A stretch of DNA of 64,000 nucleotides from Massospora cicadina (GCA_022478985.1 JAKSZP010012241.1:1-64000), one strand, 5' to 3'; shown: positions 21,620-32,809, counted from the first letter of the stretch. Translations and numbers: made by a program. The notes: generated by a model from the sequence alone, not told the origin.

Positions 21620-21639
21620 CTCTTTCCCTCAATACTTTT

Positions 21640-22850
21640 GGCTATAGGAAACATTTTTTGGTAAATAACTTTTAATTGAGCTTATCTCATGTGTCAAATT
21701 ACTTCAATAACTAGGGCGCCTCTTGGCATCCTATTTTTAGGAGGTATTTGTTGCCCTTGTAGTATAAATAAAAAATTCTAAATTAAAAGCTTTGTTGAAT
21801 TCTCTGGAATTGTTCAGAAGTTCCATAAATAAATGCTTTGGCCCTAGGAGGGGACTTTGGGGTGGGAGAGACTTAAGAGGGGGCTGCCACTACCCATCTC
21901 TTATCCAGTATATGCCCTAGATTAATTACCTTGATGAGCTGGAATGCCTTAGTATTAATCCCTTTTTGTTCTCAGGGAAAAATTTTATCCATTTTGATAT
22001 CTGCCGCCTGTAGTCCTACAGTTTTGGTTCAACAAATGGTTTAAGCTGTGATATATGCAATACAAGGTGAGCTCTCAACCCTTCAGATAAATTTAAATTA
22101 AAAGTAATTCATTAATTGCCCTTGCCACTTGATATGTACTTAATGCTACTGGCCTCAGTTTTTAAACTTCTAACGCAAAGCATAGTTTCTGCAATTACAA
22201 TATCTAATTCCTTTTTTATATGTGGGTCTATACAATGTTTATCGCCTTCTTTTTCTAGGGTTCAACTTCCATTTTTAGTAAATGTTTTATTTTTCTAGCT
22301 TTCTTCAAGGTTCTCATACTAATTTATCTGCCCTTAATTTCCAACTAATCACTTAAAGACATATTTCAGCAGGATTCTGCACGTAGTTTTAAAAGAATAA
22401 AGACATCCCTGTTGATGTGTGCTAATGATTATAAAATTAAAATTGAGTTAACTGACCTAATTCAATCAATCATTCTGTCATCCAGAGAAATAACGCCTCA
22501 AATAACATTCAATAGTATGATTTACTCTCTCATTGAGGCCATATGAGTGAAGGTATTAAGCTTATTAAAGGCACGGCTTAATTTTCAGATTTTAAATAAG
22601 CGCAGCTAAAACTGGGACATAATTTGTGGGCCTTTGTGTAATACAATTTCTTCAGCTACCCATGTTTAGAAAAGCTTAATTCATAAAGATTTAAGATGCC
22701 TCTTTTGCTGATATGATTGATTGACATGAAAAGAGTTACTATATTATTATTCAATCTATCGTGATCTTTAATATATCCATCCCTTATGACTTAGGTAAAC
22801 TTTGATAGATATCACTTAAAGATGATAATGGTGTAAAAATTCATGGGTTT
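21640..22850 (-). pseudogene. Element D integrase core and C-terminus
   Basis: The minus strand reads EEIVLHKGPQIMSQF near 22650 (the EIVSDRGPQF motif, decayed), then NHTIECYLRRYFSG-like coding near 22480, from the block after the catalytic Glu. Near 22085-22032 comes AHLVLHISQLKPFVEPKL, the typical integrase C-terminal 'VFHVSQLKP' segment. Beyond it the polyprotein tail matches element C. The core is cut at 22854 by the family B repeat. Confidence 0.65.
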
Positions 22851-22853
22851 GGT

Positions 22854-23960
22854 TATTATTGGCCAATAACCCCTATAAGCTTATTACTTGCACAGGTTCA
22901 GATATTGTGCAATTCGTCCACGCTGTATAGTTGTTGAGATAATCAGTTGATAATAGTATGATGACTATTATCCATATTTGAATGGATTCTTAAATCTTGG
23001 TCCAACACTCGGCCAGTATTCCCGCTTGATATACTTGTGATGTTTCAATTTAGGGATTCATTCCCTCGTACCATCTAGCCCAATCTTCTCTGAGATTCCA
23101 ATTGCAGTTTCTCCAATTTGACACACAGTTGGCAGCAATCCCCAATTTGTTTCCGCTTTTTCTCTAAATCTCAGCTCAGATCCTTACTCTTTTTCTTAAA
23201 GAGTCGCCTAATTATTGCACACAGCAATAATATCCCTGAGAAAGAATAGAATAAATAAAAGCTGATAAAGTTTACTAAACTAGTAATCTACTGTATACTG
23301 TATAAACTGTAATTGGTTTATTATAAGTGAATTCTAAGGAATTTATAGTGGGGATTCGGCCATATAACCCTTATTTAAACTTCCTCAATGAAACGGCACC
23401 CATTGCCATTGAATCACCCATCCTCGTCTCAGAAGCATTGTCTTACCCAACCTGGCTAGTATTCTGTCATTGGACATCCTCAAGACCTAAGATGGAAAGA
23501 GCCAGAAAACGTGTCCCTAACGTTTTCCTCTCAATCCAAGTAAACCAACCATATTTTGCAAGCAACCTGCTTAGATTATGGGACTTGTTACCCATTAAGG
23601 CATGTCATGAACCAATTTATCAATTTGCCAGTTGCAGGAAGCATTACTCACCTCACAACATACTACTTACGTTCCCAATCAGTTGTTGATGAAACCCAAC
23701 CTATCTTAATTGGTACATCTGATAGTTAAGCATTATCAGATGCCCCTATTTCGTTGGTAACTCTGCCTAACAAGATCCTAAGCATTCGTCCAAATTGATC
23801 CCTTACAAATCTGAATAGGCGAATATCTTAAAATCCCTCAAATACAGTTACCCCAAAATCAGAATCAACTAATTTCCAATTCACCTCGCATTAGGGAATT
23901 ATCCCCTAGAGATTCCTGGTAGTCTAGCTGGCTGGAAATATGGGCAAAAATCCCAACTCA
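22854..23960 (+). repeat. Family B long LTR-like repeat, copy 2
   Basis: 1,107 bp aligned over its whole length with 29136-30262 and, in its right part, with 1-673. It starts near 'tattattggccaataaccc' and ends 'atcccaactca'. It sits inside the integrase of element D, whose halves resume on both sides, which confirms the boundaries. The 120-codon open frame at 23327-23689 lies in it but is not open in copies 1 and 3. Confidence 0.7.
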
Positions 23961-23969
23961 TGGATAGAT

Positions 23970-24130
23970 GAAATCTAGAGTGGTTATAAATCACTCTAGG
24001 TGCCAAACAAGAAGGTTTGATCATGCACATGTCAAACACTTTTTTACTGGTAAAATAATTTATCAATGCCTCTCCAGGATATTGTTATCAAATTAATTCC
24101 AGTATTTTCTAATCAAGTATATCTTGCTAA
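23970..24130 (-). pseudogene. Element D integrase zinc-binding segment
   Basis: Minus-strand fragments in adjacent frames read 'LENTGINLITISWRGIDKLFY' near 24110-24050 and 'VKKCLTCA' near 24030. These correspond to the '...RKTLELI...WPGM...YVxSCxxC' part of gypsy integrases. Two Cys of the HHCC finger are visible. It lies directly across the family B insertion from the integrase core. The short open frame 24140-24349 on the plus strand is not related to it. Confidence 0.45.
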
Positions 24131-24377
24131 AGAATAATTTTGCCTCTTGTTTATACCTTATTTTGCACTTCCTACTGGGATCTAAATCTTTATCTCACGT
24201 CAAATAAATCCTATTGGACTGAGAATCTATTGTGCTTTTTATTTGACTCTCCTTCTCATGTTTCATACAATATTTGGTGCCCAACTATTGCTTTCTTGAT
24301 GCATACTGAATTTTCCCTACAATATCTTCTTCCCATTCCTTCATCATGAAGCCAAACTTGATTTGGGGAGTATATTT

Positions 24378-24382
24378 GCCAT
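24378..24382. repeat. Element F target-site duplication, left
   Basis: GCCAT before the 5' LTR pairs with GACAT at 26563-26567 after the 3' LTR: five bases with one mismatch, the size usual for LTR elements. Confidence 0.5.
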
Positions 24383-24972
24383 TGTTAAGATCCGCCTCTT
24401 CTGGGTAAAGCTTCTAAATTTGAGGTTAAAAATCAAAAATATGCAAATATCAATGAATTCTGAATTGTGCTCCTTAACTTAAGCTGAGCCAAATTAATGT
24501 AAGGGTTTATCCCTTGATATTTTTTATTATTAATATAAATGATTTAACTGTTCTAGTATTATTAGAGATTGATCCCAATAGCGATTTGTGTATTATGATT
24601 ACCAGAGACTAAAGTCAAGGATAGTTGATCAATTGTATTCTTACAATTTATTTACTATTATTAGCTACAATTTATTATTATATTACCAGTAAACTAAGCG
24701 GAGTTTTCACTAAAAGTGAGGCGTTCAATTGCCCTCTATCACTTAGTAACTTATCTACCTTTTGCTTATCCTGAATCCTCACTCTCTACTCTCTTTTATC
24801 CTAAAAGCACTATAAAAACTGCGATGCATTATCTAATAAAACCATCAATTCTCACATATGCTATTTGTTCTATTGTAGGGTTTTCTGCCCTTATAGCTTA
24901 CTAACCACTGGGCAATTTGGGGCCCTGGCGCGATATAGGACCAGTTAGGATTTGATCACCTCTGTCCTGACA
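24383..24972 (+). repeat. Element F 5' LTR
   Basis: 590 bp, TGTTAAGATCC...CTGACA. It carries a TATA-like CACTATAAAAACTGCG near 24810, AATAAA near 24836 and the shared tail 'tttggggccctggcgcgatataggacc'. It aligns closely with 25963-26562. The 62-codon frame at 24716-24904 inside it is a chance frame. Confidence 0.75.
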
Positions 24973-25962
24973 AAAGTGGTGTTCCCTTCCAGGTGCCACG
25001 AGCTCCCCATGTAAACTACACCCAGGAAGGAGGAGGGCTGATCACTACCCTGGGCTTCAAAGCCCAGGATGAACTACATTGGACCTTTGCATCATCTGTT
25101 AAGCGTTAAAGCCCAGGATATACTACCCTGGCCTCTGCTTAGCTTTTAAGCGCTCAAAATCAGGATGAACTACCATGAGCCTCTGCACCAGCTGTCAAGC
25201 GGTTAAGCTTAAATTGAGATTAGTAGGATCAGGTGAAGTGACACTGTCTGATATGATTCCATTGTTGACAATTTATAAAATCGTTATCAGCTAGTCCAGA
25301 TTGTATTCAAACCCTGAGTAGGATTAGTTGGAGTTTTCCATGGATGATCTGATCTTGTTAGTGCCAATTGGAGAGTTGTCCCCCGCTGGTCAACCTGCTA
25401 ACAGGGACTTTTTTATAATATATTGCTAAAACTTATTCTTTTGATTATTTTGCAACACTAATAGCTAATTTAAGTGCGCGGGAAAATCCCTGATACCTAT
25501 TCATATTCTAATCAACTGGATACTGATGCCAAAGATATATAAAAAAGTTGTATATATCATTTTCAAACTGTGCTCTTCATTTAATTAAGTTGGTTAATTA
25601 TAGGGTTACCAGTGACCTGATGCCATGGATAAACAAACCGCTTTGCCATCAATCTATGCTGATGAATTTTCAATAGGCCCTGCATTTAGTTGCCTCAGTC
25701 ACCTATGAACTTACCAGCGATAGATGCCAAAAGATACCTCTTACCAGATCTGTGGTTGTATCCATGCCATCTACTTTTGGCTCAAACAACCCCTCACTAT
25801 GTCTAGATTTCTTTTTGCCTTTACTAAATATGGGCACCAGAACCTTAAATGCTTATGTTGTCCATACTAAACTATGCCTGAAAAATCTGATGACCTCCGC
25901 TCTTCCTACTCAGATGAAGATTCCTTGGCTCTTAACCCTTAGTAGAGGCTTAGAGCGAGTTT
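24973..25962 (+). other. Element F internal region
   Basis: It begins 'aaag' then TGGTGTTCCCTTCC at 24977, a candidate primer-binding site. A tandem repeat fills 25061-25206. A 93-codon open frame starts at 25752 and runs into the 3' LTR (to 26033); its translation (MVVSMPSTFGSNNPSLCLDF...) has no motif I know. The purine-rich 'agaggcttagagcgag' just before the 3' LTR is a plausible polypurine tract. No Gag or Pol domain is visible. Confidence 0.5.
25061..25206 (+). repeat. About 48-bp tandem repeat, three units
   Basis: Units start near 25061, 25110 and 25157. Each reads roughly agcccaggatgaactac, then 'ctggcctctgca', then a 'ctgttaagcgttaa'-type end. They differ by substitutions and single-base indels. 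A partial fourth unit may precede 25061. The repeat lies between primer site and open frame of element F, where a packaging signal would be expected; any role is inference. Confidence 0.7.
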
Positions 25963-26562
25963 TCTCAGGATTTACCCTCTATTGGGTAAAGCCTTTAACT
26001 TATGGTCGCGACTTAATAATATGTAAACATTAATAAATGTCAAAATTTTTATCTTCATCAACTTGAGCTGAGCCAATTTGATATCTAGGGTGATACACCC
26101 AAGAACTTTTAATAGTAATTCAAATGATTTAACTGTTCTAGTATTAATGGGGAATAATCCCAAAAGCTATTTGTATATTACAATTACCAATGACTAAATC
26201 TGAGGATAGTTGATCAATTGGTTACTTGCTATTTATTATTATTATTAGATACAATCAATTATTATGTTATTGGCAAACTAAGACGAGAGTTTCCACTAAA
26301 TAACGAAGCATTCAAGTGCCCCCTATTGTTTAGTAACTTTCTACCTTTCCCTTATCCTGAATCCATTATTTTCTACTAAATTTAGCCTAAAAGCACTATA
26401 AAAAACTGCGATGCATTATCTAATAAAATCTATCATTTCTCACATACTCTATTATTCCTATTATATGTTTTATCTGTCTATAATGCTTACTAACTCAACA
26501 AGCACTTTGGGGCCCTGACACAATATAGGACCGGTTAGGATTTGATCCCCTGTGTCCTTACA
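25963..26562 (+). repeat. Element F 3' LTR
   Basis: It aligns with 24383-24972 over its length. The first bases are decayed (ctcagg against tgttaag). TATA-like CACTATAAAAAACTGCG near 26395 and AATAAA near 26423 are kept. It ends CCTTACA before GACAT. Confidence 0.75.
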
Positions 26563-26567
26563 GACAT
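26563..26567. repeat. Element F target-site duplication, right
   Basis: GACAT, matching GCCAT at 24378-24382 with one mismatch. Element D RNase H coding resumes just after it. Confidence 0.5.
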
Positions 26568-26569
26568 GT

Positions 26570-27010
26570 TAAAGTCTCCCAGTACCGCCTTAGATATTCT
26601 ACCCTTCATTAGAGACAAGAAAACTGCTTAGCTTTTGTTTTCCTTTTTGTATTTAATATGATGTTCGTATTGAATTAGTTCTAGATTTCTCAAGCATCTT
26701 TTGATTCATACTTTGAAAGTTTTAAAAGATAGATGTCTTAATTTTCTAATTATATGGTAACAGGGCGTATAGCATATAGTAAATATTGGTGCACTCACTT
26801 GTTGCTCCCATGGTTGCTAATACCTCTTTGTAAAACAATGGATAATTTGTCTCATCCAGTAACATCTTTTTAACTATGACAGATAGGGTATTCAAGGTCA
26901 TCATTCCCCTCTTGCAATGATACCGCTCTGAGCTCAAAATTAGATCATTCAGTCATAACTTTATAAGTTTAATCTGGGTTTGTAAATAAAGCATGTGCTG
27001 TAATGAAACT
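26570..27010 (-). pseudogene. Element D RNase H
   Basis: The open frame 26746-26937 contains KMLLDETNYPLFYKEVLATM, matching the gypsy 'SRKLLPAExNYPIxDKELLAIV' motif. Upstream in another frame is 'FELRAVSLQEGNDDLEYP', matching 'AIGAVLSQ...LHPVAF'. Downstream is 'KMLEKSRTNSIRTS...IQKGKQ', matching 'NRRQARWxEFLS...YRPGKQN'. The catalytic DAS motif has decayed to TES-like coding near 26955. The block stops where element F is inserted. Confidence 0.65.
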
Positions 27011-28689
27011 TAAATTAATCTGGTGAAAATCCTTCTTCATTCTTCTCATCTTAAAGGCACCTTTTCTGCAAGTCAATTTAGTAGTAATGACTTCCCCAAT
27101 ATGTAATACAAAAGCATCTTAGAAGATTTACCTCGCCTAAAAACATTAAACCTTATTTTTTGTGAGCCTTCTTTTCTTTAATAAAGCGTAATTTAACTGG
27201 ACATATTGCAACGCGTTAGTGGAAAACAACTTCAATTGAGAAGGACACTACCTCTCTGTCAAAGCTCACACTTGGATGGTTTCAACCCTAGCCAGCTACT
27301 ATATTAGCCTTAGTACCTTTTTCACTTCTCTCTAATGATCTTGTTTTTTAGTACTAGTGGAGCCTAGCTCAAGGAGGAAGAGCGTCCACAGATTTATATT
27401 TGCAGGTGCTATAAATAAAAACTGAAAAAATGCCTAACATGGCACCGCGGTGGTAAGCCTATTTGGCCATGTCAGATGAAGAGAGGGTAGGGGGATCACT
27501 ATCAAGTGTCATTTGCTTGAGATAGCGCGCCATCGAAGACAATATGGGGGTAGGGCATCAGAGGTATGGGGAAGAAAGAGTAAGGTAACAAGCTTGTTGT
27601 GCCAAAAATACCAACCATATGCATAGTCTCAATGTATTAGGAAAATCTGATGTCCAGTAATATAATAAGCTCAGGGATGCAAGTAAATTCTTAAAAAGTT
27701 AACAGCTTTGGTGTAGTGAGGAACAATATAGGAGTACTTGTCCACATCAGAGCACAAGAAAACGGCAGTATAAGAAAGCTCTCACTGTCAAACTGGGAAT
27801 CTGTGGGATAATTAAATGGGAAATTGGGGGAGATAGCCTCACACAGTAGCTCCATGGCCACATGTGTGGAGTGGAAAAGGAAGATGTTGGTAGGGGCAGC
27901 AGCCACATCCAGAGTAACATAAAGGAGAGTTCCATGATCAACTTTTTCTTACAAGAGCAGAAACAATGATGGGGATTCTGTTGAGGGGGTGGAGTTTCAA
28001 AAAGCTCTGGATTTATAAAATCAGAGTCAGAAAAATAGTGTTTGTCTAAGTTATCAACATACTAAAAAAATAAATGGCATGGAATAAGCTAACACTGGGC
28101 CAGCAACCTGCAATAATTTAGGTAAAATGAGGTAAGTTAGGCCGGTGAACTGTCACCACATCAATTCAAGAGATGTTTGGGGGAGGTTTGAAGAGGGAAG
28201 TGAACTTGGGTGTCAAAATCTGATTGGCAGACTTATAATGAGCTGTGTCTGCAACTTCCAAGGGAGTTGGAAGAACTATGGATCTCTCACTAAACAAACC
28301 ACAAAGGGCAGCAGAAGGGCAATCATTGGAGGAAGAGGGCCAGAGGCTGCTATGGTGGCAATGGAAGGGCATTTTTTAAATTCAAGTCATTAAGGTGAGT
28401 TATAAAAGGGTATATCAAGCATTATATATTCACATGGGCCCAGAAATGGTGGTTGGGTGAAGCAAATGACAGTTCAAGGGGAATCATCAAAATGAGTTTT
28501 CCAGTGGAAGGGGTAAATCATTACAAAATCATTAGCCCCACAAGAGGGCTGGTCCATTTGGTAAACAAAATGCAAAAATGGGATTTGCGCCATACTTGGT
28601 CAAACCTCCATAAACTCATGATGGGGCTGTTTGGTGGAGATATGGCTAAACAAGCCATAAGACTGAACCACCAGGGTGGCTTCAATCAG
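27011..28689. other. Unidentified stretch
   Basis: It should hold the RT and gag of element D by position, but I cannot trace them. 27360-28400 is richer in G and C than its surroundings. It contains open frames 27691-27906 (minus, 71 codons), 28145-28393 (plus, 82 codons) and 28453-28695 (plus, 80 codons) without recognisable motifs. It could be a decayed host gene or an unknown element. No LTR, tRNA or terminal repeat was seen. Confidence 0.3.
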
Positions 28690-30461
28690 CAGTGATTGTA
28701 TATAGTGGAAATAGGGGTAATTTTATGATAAAAGCAAGTGTTTTAGTGTTTACTATGCCGCCAAAACTATTCATGAAGACCTTTAAAAATTTTATTATAA
28801 ATGGATGGGAAGGGCTCCATGTGCACCTCAAAACCAAATTTCTAATCAATTGTATTAAAAAAATTTTTAAAGTAAGAAGTATAAAGTTTAGATGTTTTAA
28901 TGGTCATTGGTATATTGTTATGTCTGAAAAGCTAATATTTTGTTGATTTGATTTTTAAGCTGGGTTTTCCAAGCTTTAATGGTCATTTGATTAATTACTA
29001 AGCTAAGCGATTTTACAAGTAGTTAATGATTGGTAGATTTAATATGTTAATTGGTTCTTAGGTTGAACCACCTAGTGCTAAAAATTTTGGATAATTGTTT
29101 TGGTAAGAAGATGGTTGCATATATTTACTGATGATTGTTATTGGCAAGTAACCCTAGTAACCTTTTTACTGCACAGGTTCAGTTTCCTTGTGCACTTTGT
29201 CGCATTGTATAGTAGAATGAATTATTAATTGATAATAGTATGGAGAATATTATCCATAATTGATATATGAATTATATTTCAGCCCAATGCTCAGCCAGTA
29301 TTCCCAATTAAATACTCATGATGTTGTACTCATAGGGATTCGTTCCCTTGCTCTTGTCCACCAAATCTTTGCTGAGATACCCCAGTGACAGTGTTCTTTG
29401 GTCCAACACATAGTCATCAGCTATCTCCAATTGTGGCTCCTTCTTCTCTAGATCCCCGCTCAAATCTTTACTCTTCACACTGAGAGTCTTCCAATTATTG
29501 CCCACAGCAATAATATCCTTGAGACAGAATAGCACAATGGAAGCTGAAGATAGTTTAACTATATACTGATTGGATAACTTAGAACTAAGTAACTCTTATT
29601 ATCTAACTCTAGCTATTACTGTTTTTTATTATAGTGAACCTTAGGGAATATATAGTGGGAATTCAGCTTTGTAACCCTTGGTTGACACCTTTTCAATGAA
29701 ACGGCAGCTGTTGCTGTTGAATCACCCATCCTTGTCTCAGCAGCGAAGGTCTTCCCCATCCTGGCTAGTAGTCCATCATTTGACATCCTCAAGACTTAGA
29801 ATGGTAAGAGTCAGAAAATGTGTCCCTAATGTTTTCTTCTCAATCCAAGCAAACCGACCATATTAGGATAGTGACCTGCTTAGGTAATGGGACTTATTAC
29901 CCATTAAGGCAGGTCACTCACCAACCAAATGATATGCTAATTGCAGGTGGCATAACTAGCCTCGCAACTTGCTATTCATTCTAAATCAGTTGGTGATGAA
30001 GCCTGACTGATACCAATTAGTATACCTGATAGTTAATCACTATTGATGTCCCTATTTTTTCAGCAACTCTGCGCAATGAGATCTTAATTATATGTCCAGA
30101 TCAATACCTGACAGATATGACTAGGAAAATATCCCAAAGTCCCCCAAACGTAGTTACTCTGAAACTTGGGCCAACCAATTTCCAATTTACTTTGCCTTAG
30201 GGTTTTCCCCTAGTGATATAAGGTAATATAGAAGGCTGGGAATATGGGCAAAAATCCCAACAATGGTGAATTCATAACTTGTCAAGTTCAGTTTGATTTT
30301 ACCAAATGGTTGGTGATTAGTTAATTTGGTATGTTCTTTTTGTTAATCCAAGCAGTTAGTGGCTTATCTAGAATAAAAGATCTAAAAATAGTTAATTAGA
30401 TTTATATGTTTATTATCTATAGATAAACACAAAAAATGCTGGGGAGCACTACCATCTTATA
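28690..30461 (+). mobile_element. Helitron-like unit H1, split by a family B repeat
   Basis: The left part resembles the 5' parts of units at 30462 and 41970: 'ataaaagcaagtg' near 28725, then 'ggagggctccatgtgcacctcaaa' near 28808, then 'ggtcattggtatattgttat' near 28902. The right part (30263-30461) ends at a hairpin-like 'gctggggagcactacc' just before the next unit's TCTATAA. Without the B copy it would be about 640 bp. The exact 5' end is uncertain. No Rep/helicase coding is present, so it would be non-autonomous. Confidence 0.45.
29136..30262 (+). repeat. Family B long LTR-like repeat, copy 3
   Basis: 1,127 bp, TGTTATTGGCAAG...AAAATCCCAACA, with a short TGTT/AACA inverted end. It is flanked by ATGAT (29131-29135) and ATGGT (30263-30267), a 4-of-5 target duplication. 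It aligns over its whole length with 22854-23960. It sits inside unit H1. No open frame is shared by the three copies, so it looks like a solo LTR. Confidence 0.7.
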
Positions 30462-31150
30462 TCTATAATAATAAAAGCAAGTGCTTGTATGTGTACAAAG
30501 GCTATCCTAAACTATGGCACATAGAACTTTTAAATTTTCACCATAGGTGGACAGGAGGGGGTTCATGTGCACCTCAAAGCTGTATTTTTAATCTTTATAA
30601 TAAAGGAAAAAGTCTAATATGTAAGAAGTGAAACATGTATACATTTTTAATGATATACAGTATATTGTTATTCTGAGCAGTTTAATGTATGGTAATCAAA
30701 TAGCTGTAATGGTTTTGCAAAGCGGGTAGTGGTTTTAGGGTGAATCATTATGCTCAAATATCTTGTGAGTGGTTATTAGTTTAAGCTTTAATAGGCTTTA
30801 GTACTCTAAAATTAATTTGTGGACATCTACCAACTTAAAATCTAGATAAGTAATAAATATTATCTGCCTTAAAGATTCTTAAAACAAATAAAATTATATG
30901 TTAATTTCACAATATTGCTGGATAAGTAAGATATTGAGCTTATCAAATTAAAGGTAGTTAATAGGAAAACAACCAATTTTTAATTATCATAATGAAGTCT
31001 GACCTCTAAGAATTATGCTGTAACAGGTTGGGTACCAATTTAAATATTATTAGCACAGGCAACTATGCATAAATTAATTTATCTTCTATAATTAGTATAT
31101 AGTAAGTATTAGATGAATTAATAAAGGGACGAAGATGCAGCTACCTACTA
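30462..31150 (+). mobile_element. Helitron-like unit H2
   Basis: 689 bp, starting TCTATAATAATAAAAGCAAG and ending 'gcagctacctactat'. It has the shared 'gtggacaggagggggttcatgtgcacctcaaagct' block near 30550 and a 'gatatacagtatattgttattctgagcagttta' block near 30655. Its relatives at 42749 and 44199 end in CTAG, the known Helitron 3' signature, after a short hairpin. No coding. It follows H1 directly, head to tail. Confidence 0.5.
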
Positions 31151-31829
31151 TCTAAAATAAAAGGCAGCTGTGCTGCCACCATGGTGTGGGATTTACAGGA
31201 GAAAAATCTTGTAGCTCTTGAGAGGGCGGAAATCAGACAAGCGGGTTTATAGACCACTTAGGTCATCCTGATGATGGCCACACTTGTGTATGAAAAGATT
31301 TTTTCATATTTGACCCTGAGGCCAAAGCGCAGGTTGCTCTGAGGGAGCATCAGGGCTACAAAACATCGACTGGGAGCGCGCAAGATAATGGACTAAGTCT
31401 TGAGGTGTGACAAAGCAACTGGATGAGCTTGGGAGCTAGAGGAGCCAGCCCAATCGCGTTTTGGCAGCGGCTAAAAAAACGCCTGAAGGCGGTGCACCAC
31501 CACCCAACCTATGGGCAGCAGATCCCGAACACGTCACATAGGGTTATAGAATGGTGCAACAACAAAGGCAGTTGTTGTAAAATTGAAATTAAATCTGAGT
31601 TTGCCAGCAAAATATTGAAGAGAAAGAGATATGAGTTCTCTCATGATCTTTTTCTGTTTTCTAAAATACTTATATGCCATCATAAAGGTTAACCATCACT
31701 TCCTCAATAGACCCTTAACGCATGATCAATTTACGTTGGAAGACTGCAAGGTCAAAGCAAGCTTAAAAGTATGACCTCAAACAAAATGTCCAAGTGGCAC
31801 TCAGTTGCTGTATTTTGTCTTTGTGATAG
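31151..31829. other. Unidentified stretch with a G+C-richer patch
   Basis: 31160-31560 is richer in G and C than both sides. It contains a short inverted repeat GGCAGC/GCTGCC at 31163-31177 and an 89-codon open frame (31423-31692) with the basic segment FWQRLKKRLKAVHHHP. I recognise no family. It starts with TCTAAAATAAAAGG, similar to the Helitron-like 5' ends, so it may be the cargo of another such unit. Confidence 0.3.
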
Positions 31830-32245
31830 CTAAACTGGAATTTTTAGAAGCTACCCAAAAAATCGGCTTTATAATACATCCTGCAATCATAGAAGGTATG
31901 TTTCCTTGAGAGTGATGGATAGGGATCTTACTCATTTACTTCTTTAGTCAACAAAATCAATGCATGGTCTCAGATCTCCATTTGATTTTGGAACCAGCAG
32001 AACTGGTGCAACCACTGAGGAATTTGAGGGAACAACCAAACCAAGCCCAACATTTCTTCCACATATTTTCTAAAGCCTCTTTTGCATGCTGATTAGAAGG
32101 ATATAATTAGCATGCCTTTGGTAAAACTATATCAGTATTGAACTTTAAACTGGATTAATAAGGCTCTTATAGTGAGAAAGATGGTTTTTATTTGGACTAA
32201 AAACTGAAGCAAAGCTCTTATACTTCTTTGGTAGTCCTTTCATGG
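31830..32245 (-). pseudogene. Gypsy reverse transcriptase fragment G
   Basis: The minus strand reads LPKKYKSFASVFSPNKNHL near 32240-32170. After frame changes come CGRNVGLGLVVPSNSSVVAP-type coding near 32060 and VPKSNGDLRPCIDFVD near 31990-31950. These match the N-terminal part of gypsy RT (EYxDVFS...; EMLxxGxIxPSxSPxxAPVLFVxKxxGxLRPCIDYR). It belongs to a family closer to C than to A/E. Element E's 3' LTR begins right at its upstream end, so E probably inserted into it. Confidence 0.65.
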
Positions 32246-32250
32246 GTTTT

Positions 32251-32809
32251 ACCGCCAAAATCACTGGTGAATTTTTTGTTTATTTTCTAATTTCAATTCC
32301 TTGGAGTCTATGCAATTATTAGTTGCTGGTAGCCCAGCGTAATCGCCTAATGGTCTTTTCAAGTTGCCAGGGCAAAACAACTTAGTATCTTTTCTAAACC
32401 AAGAAAAATTACTTTTATTAACAGGCAAGATCACTAGTGTAAACTAGGCTAAAAGTTTTAAAAAAAGAGGCTTCTTTATTTTTTGATTTTGGGTTACTTA
32501 TTTAATTATGTTGAGCTTTAGGATTGAAAGGAATATAGAAATTTTGGGGGAATCAGCGGAATGCAAAGGATTTGTTAAAGCCCTTTGGGTCCTTATTGGT
32601 TCAGCAGATTCAATTATTTCCCAACTAGAATCTTTAGAAATTACCTCGGTTGTTCAGGAGAGGTTTGAGCCTTAGTCAGCTAATTTTAGGATTCAGATCT
32701 CATAGCAATTTTAATAGTTTATGCCATAGTAGCTATACCTGAAATGGATTGTGAAGAATCCGCTGTTCAATTCCCAATTCATTTATCATGGGATCCATCA
32801 AGCCCAACA
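32251..32809 (-). repeat. Element E 3' LTR
   Basis: On the minus strand it begins TGTTGGGCTTGATGG at 32809. It aligns with 39229-39791, sharing for example 'ctatgcaattattagttgct' and 'ggagaggtttgagccttagtcag'. The low boundary is approximate because the last bases have decayed. Confidence 0.75.

Larger units (their letters stand above)
24383..26562 (+). mobile_element. Element F: short non-autonomous LTR element
   Basis: Two LTRs of about 600 bp (TGTTAAG...CCTGACA and decayed ...CCTTACA) enclose only about 990 bp. That internal part has a primer-site-like start and a tandem repeat, but no gag or pol motif. It is much too small to be autonomous and would have relied on another element's proteins. 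It is inserted in element D between RNase H and integrase, with a near-perfect 5-bp duplication. Confidence 0.7.
21620..27010 (-). mobile_element. Ty3/gypsy element D, interrupted by F and B
   Basis: Minus-strand pol pieces lie in colinear order across two insertions: RNase H (26600-27010), integrase zinc-binding part (23970-24130), integrase core (22100-22850), integrase end and polyprotein tail (21620-22100), then the shared LTR. The gaps are filled exactly by LTR element F (24383-26562) and a family B repeat (22854-23960). D is therefore older than both. I could not find its RT or gag above 27010. Confidence 0.65.

Noticed and set aside
27691..27906. Copia RNase H end
   Set aside because: A loose resemblance to a Copia tail, but no conserved catalytic or DIFTK-type motif could be placed.
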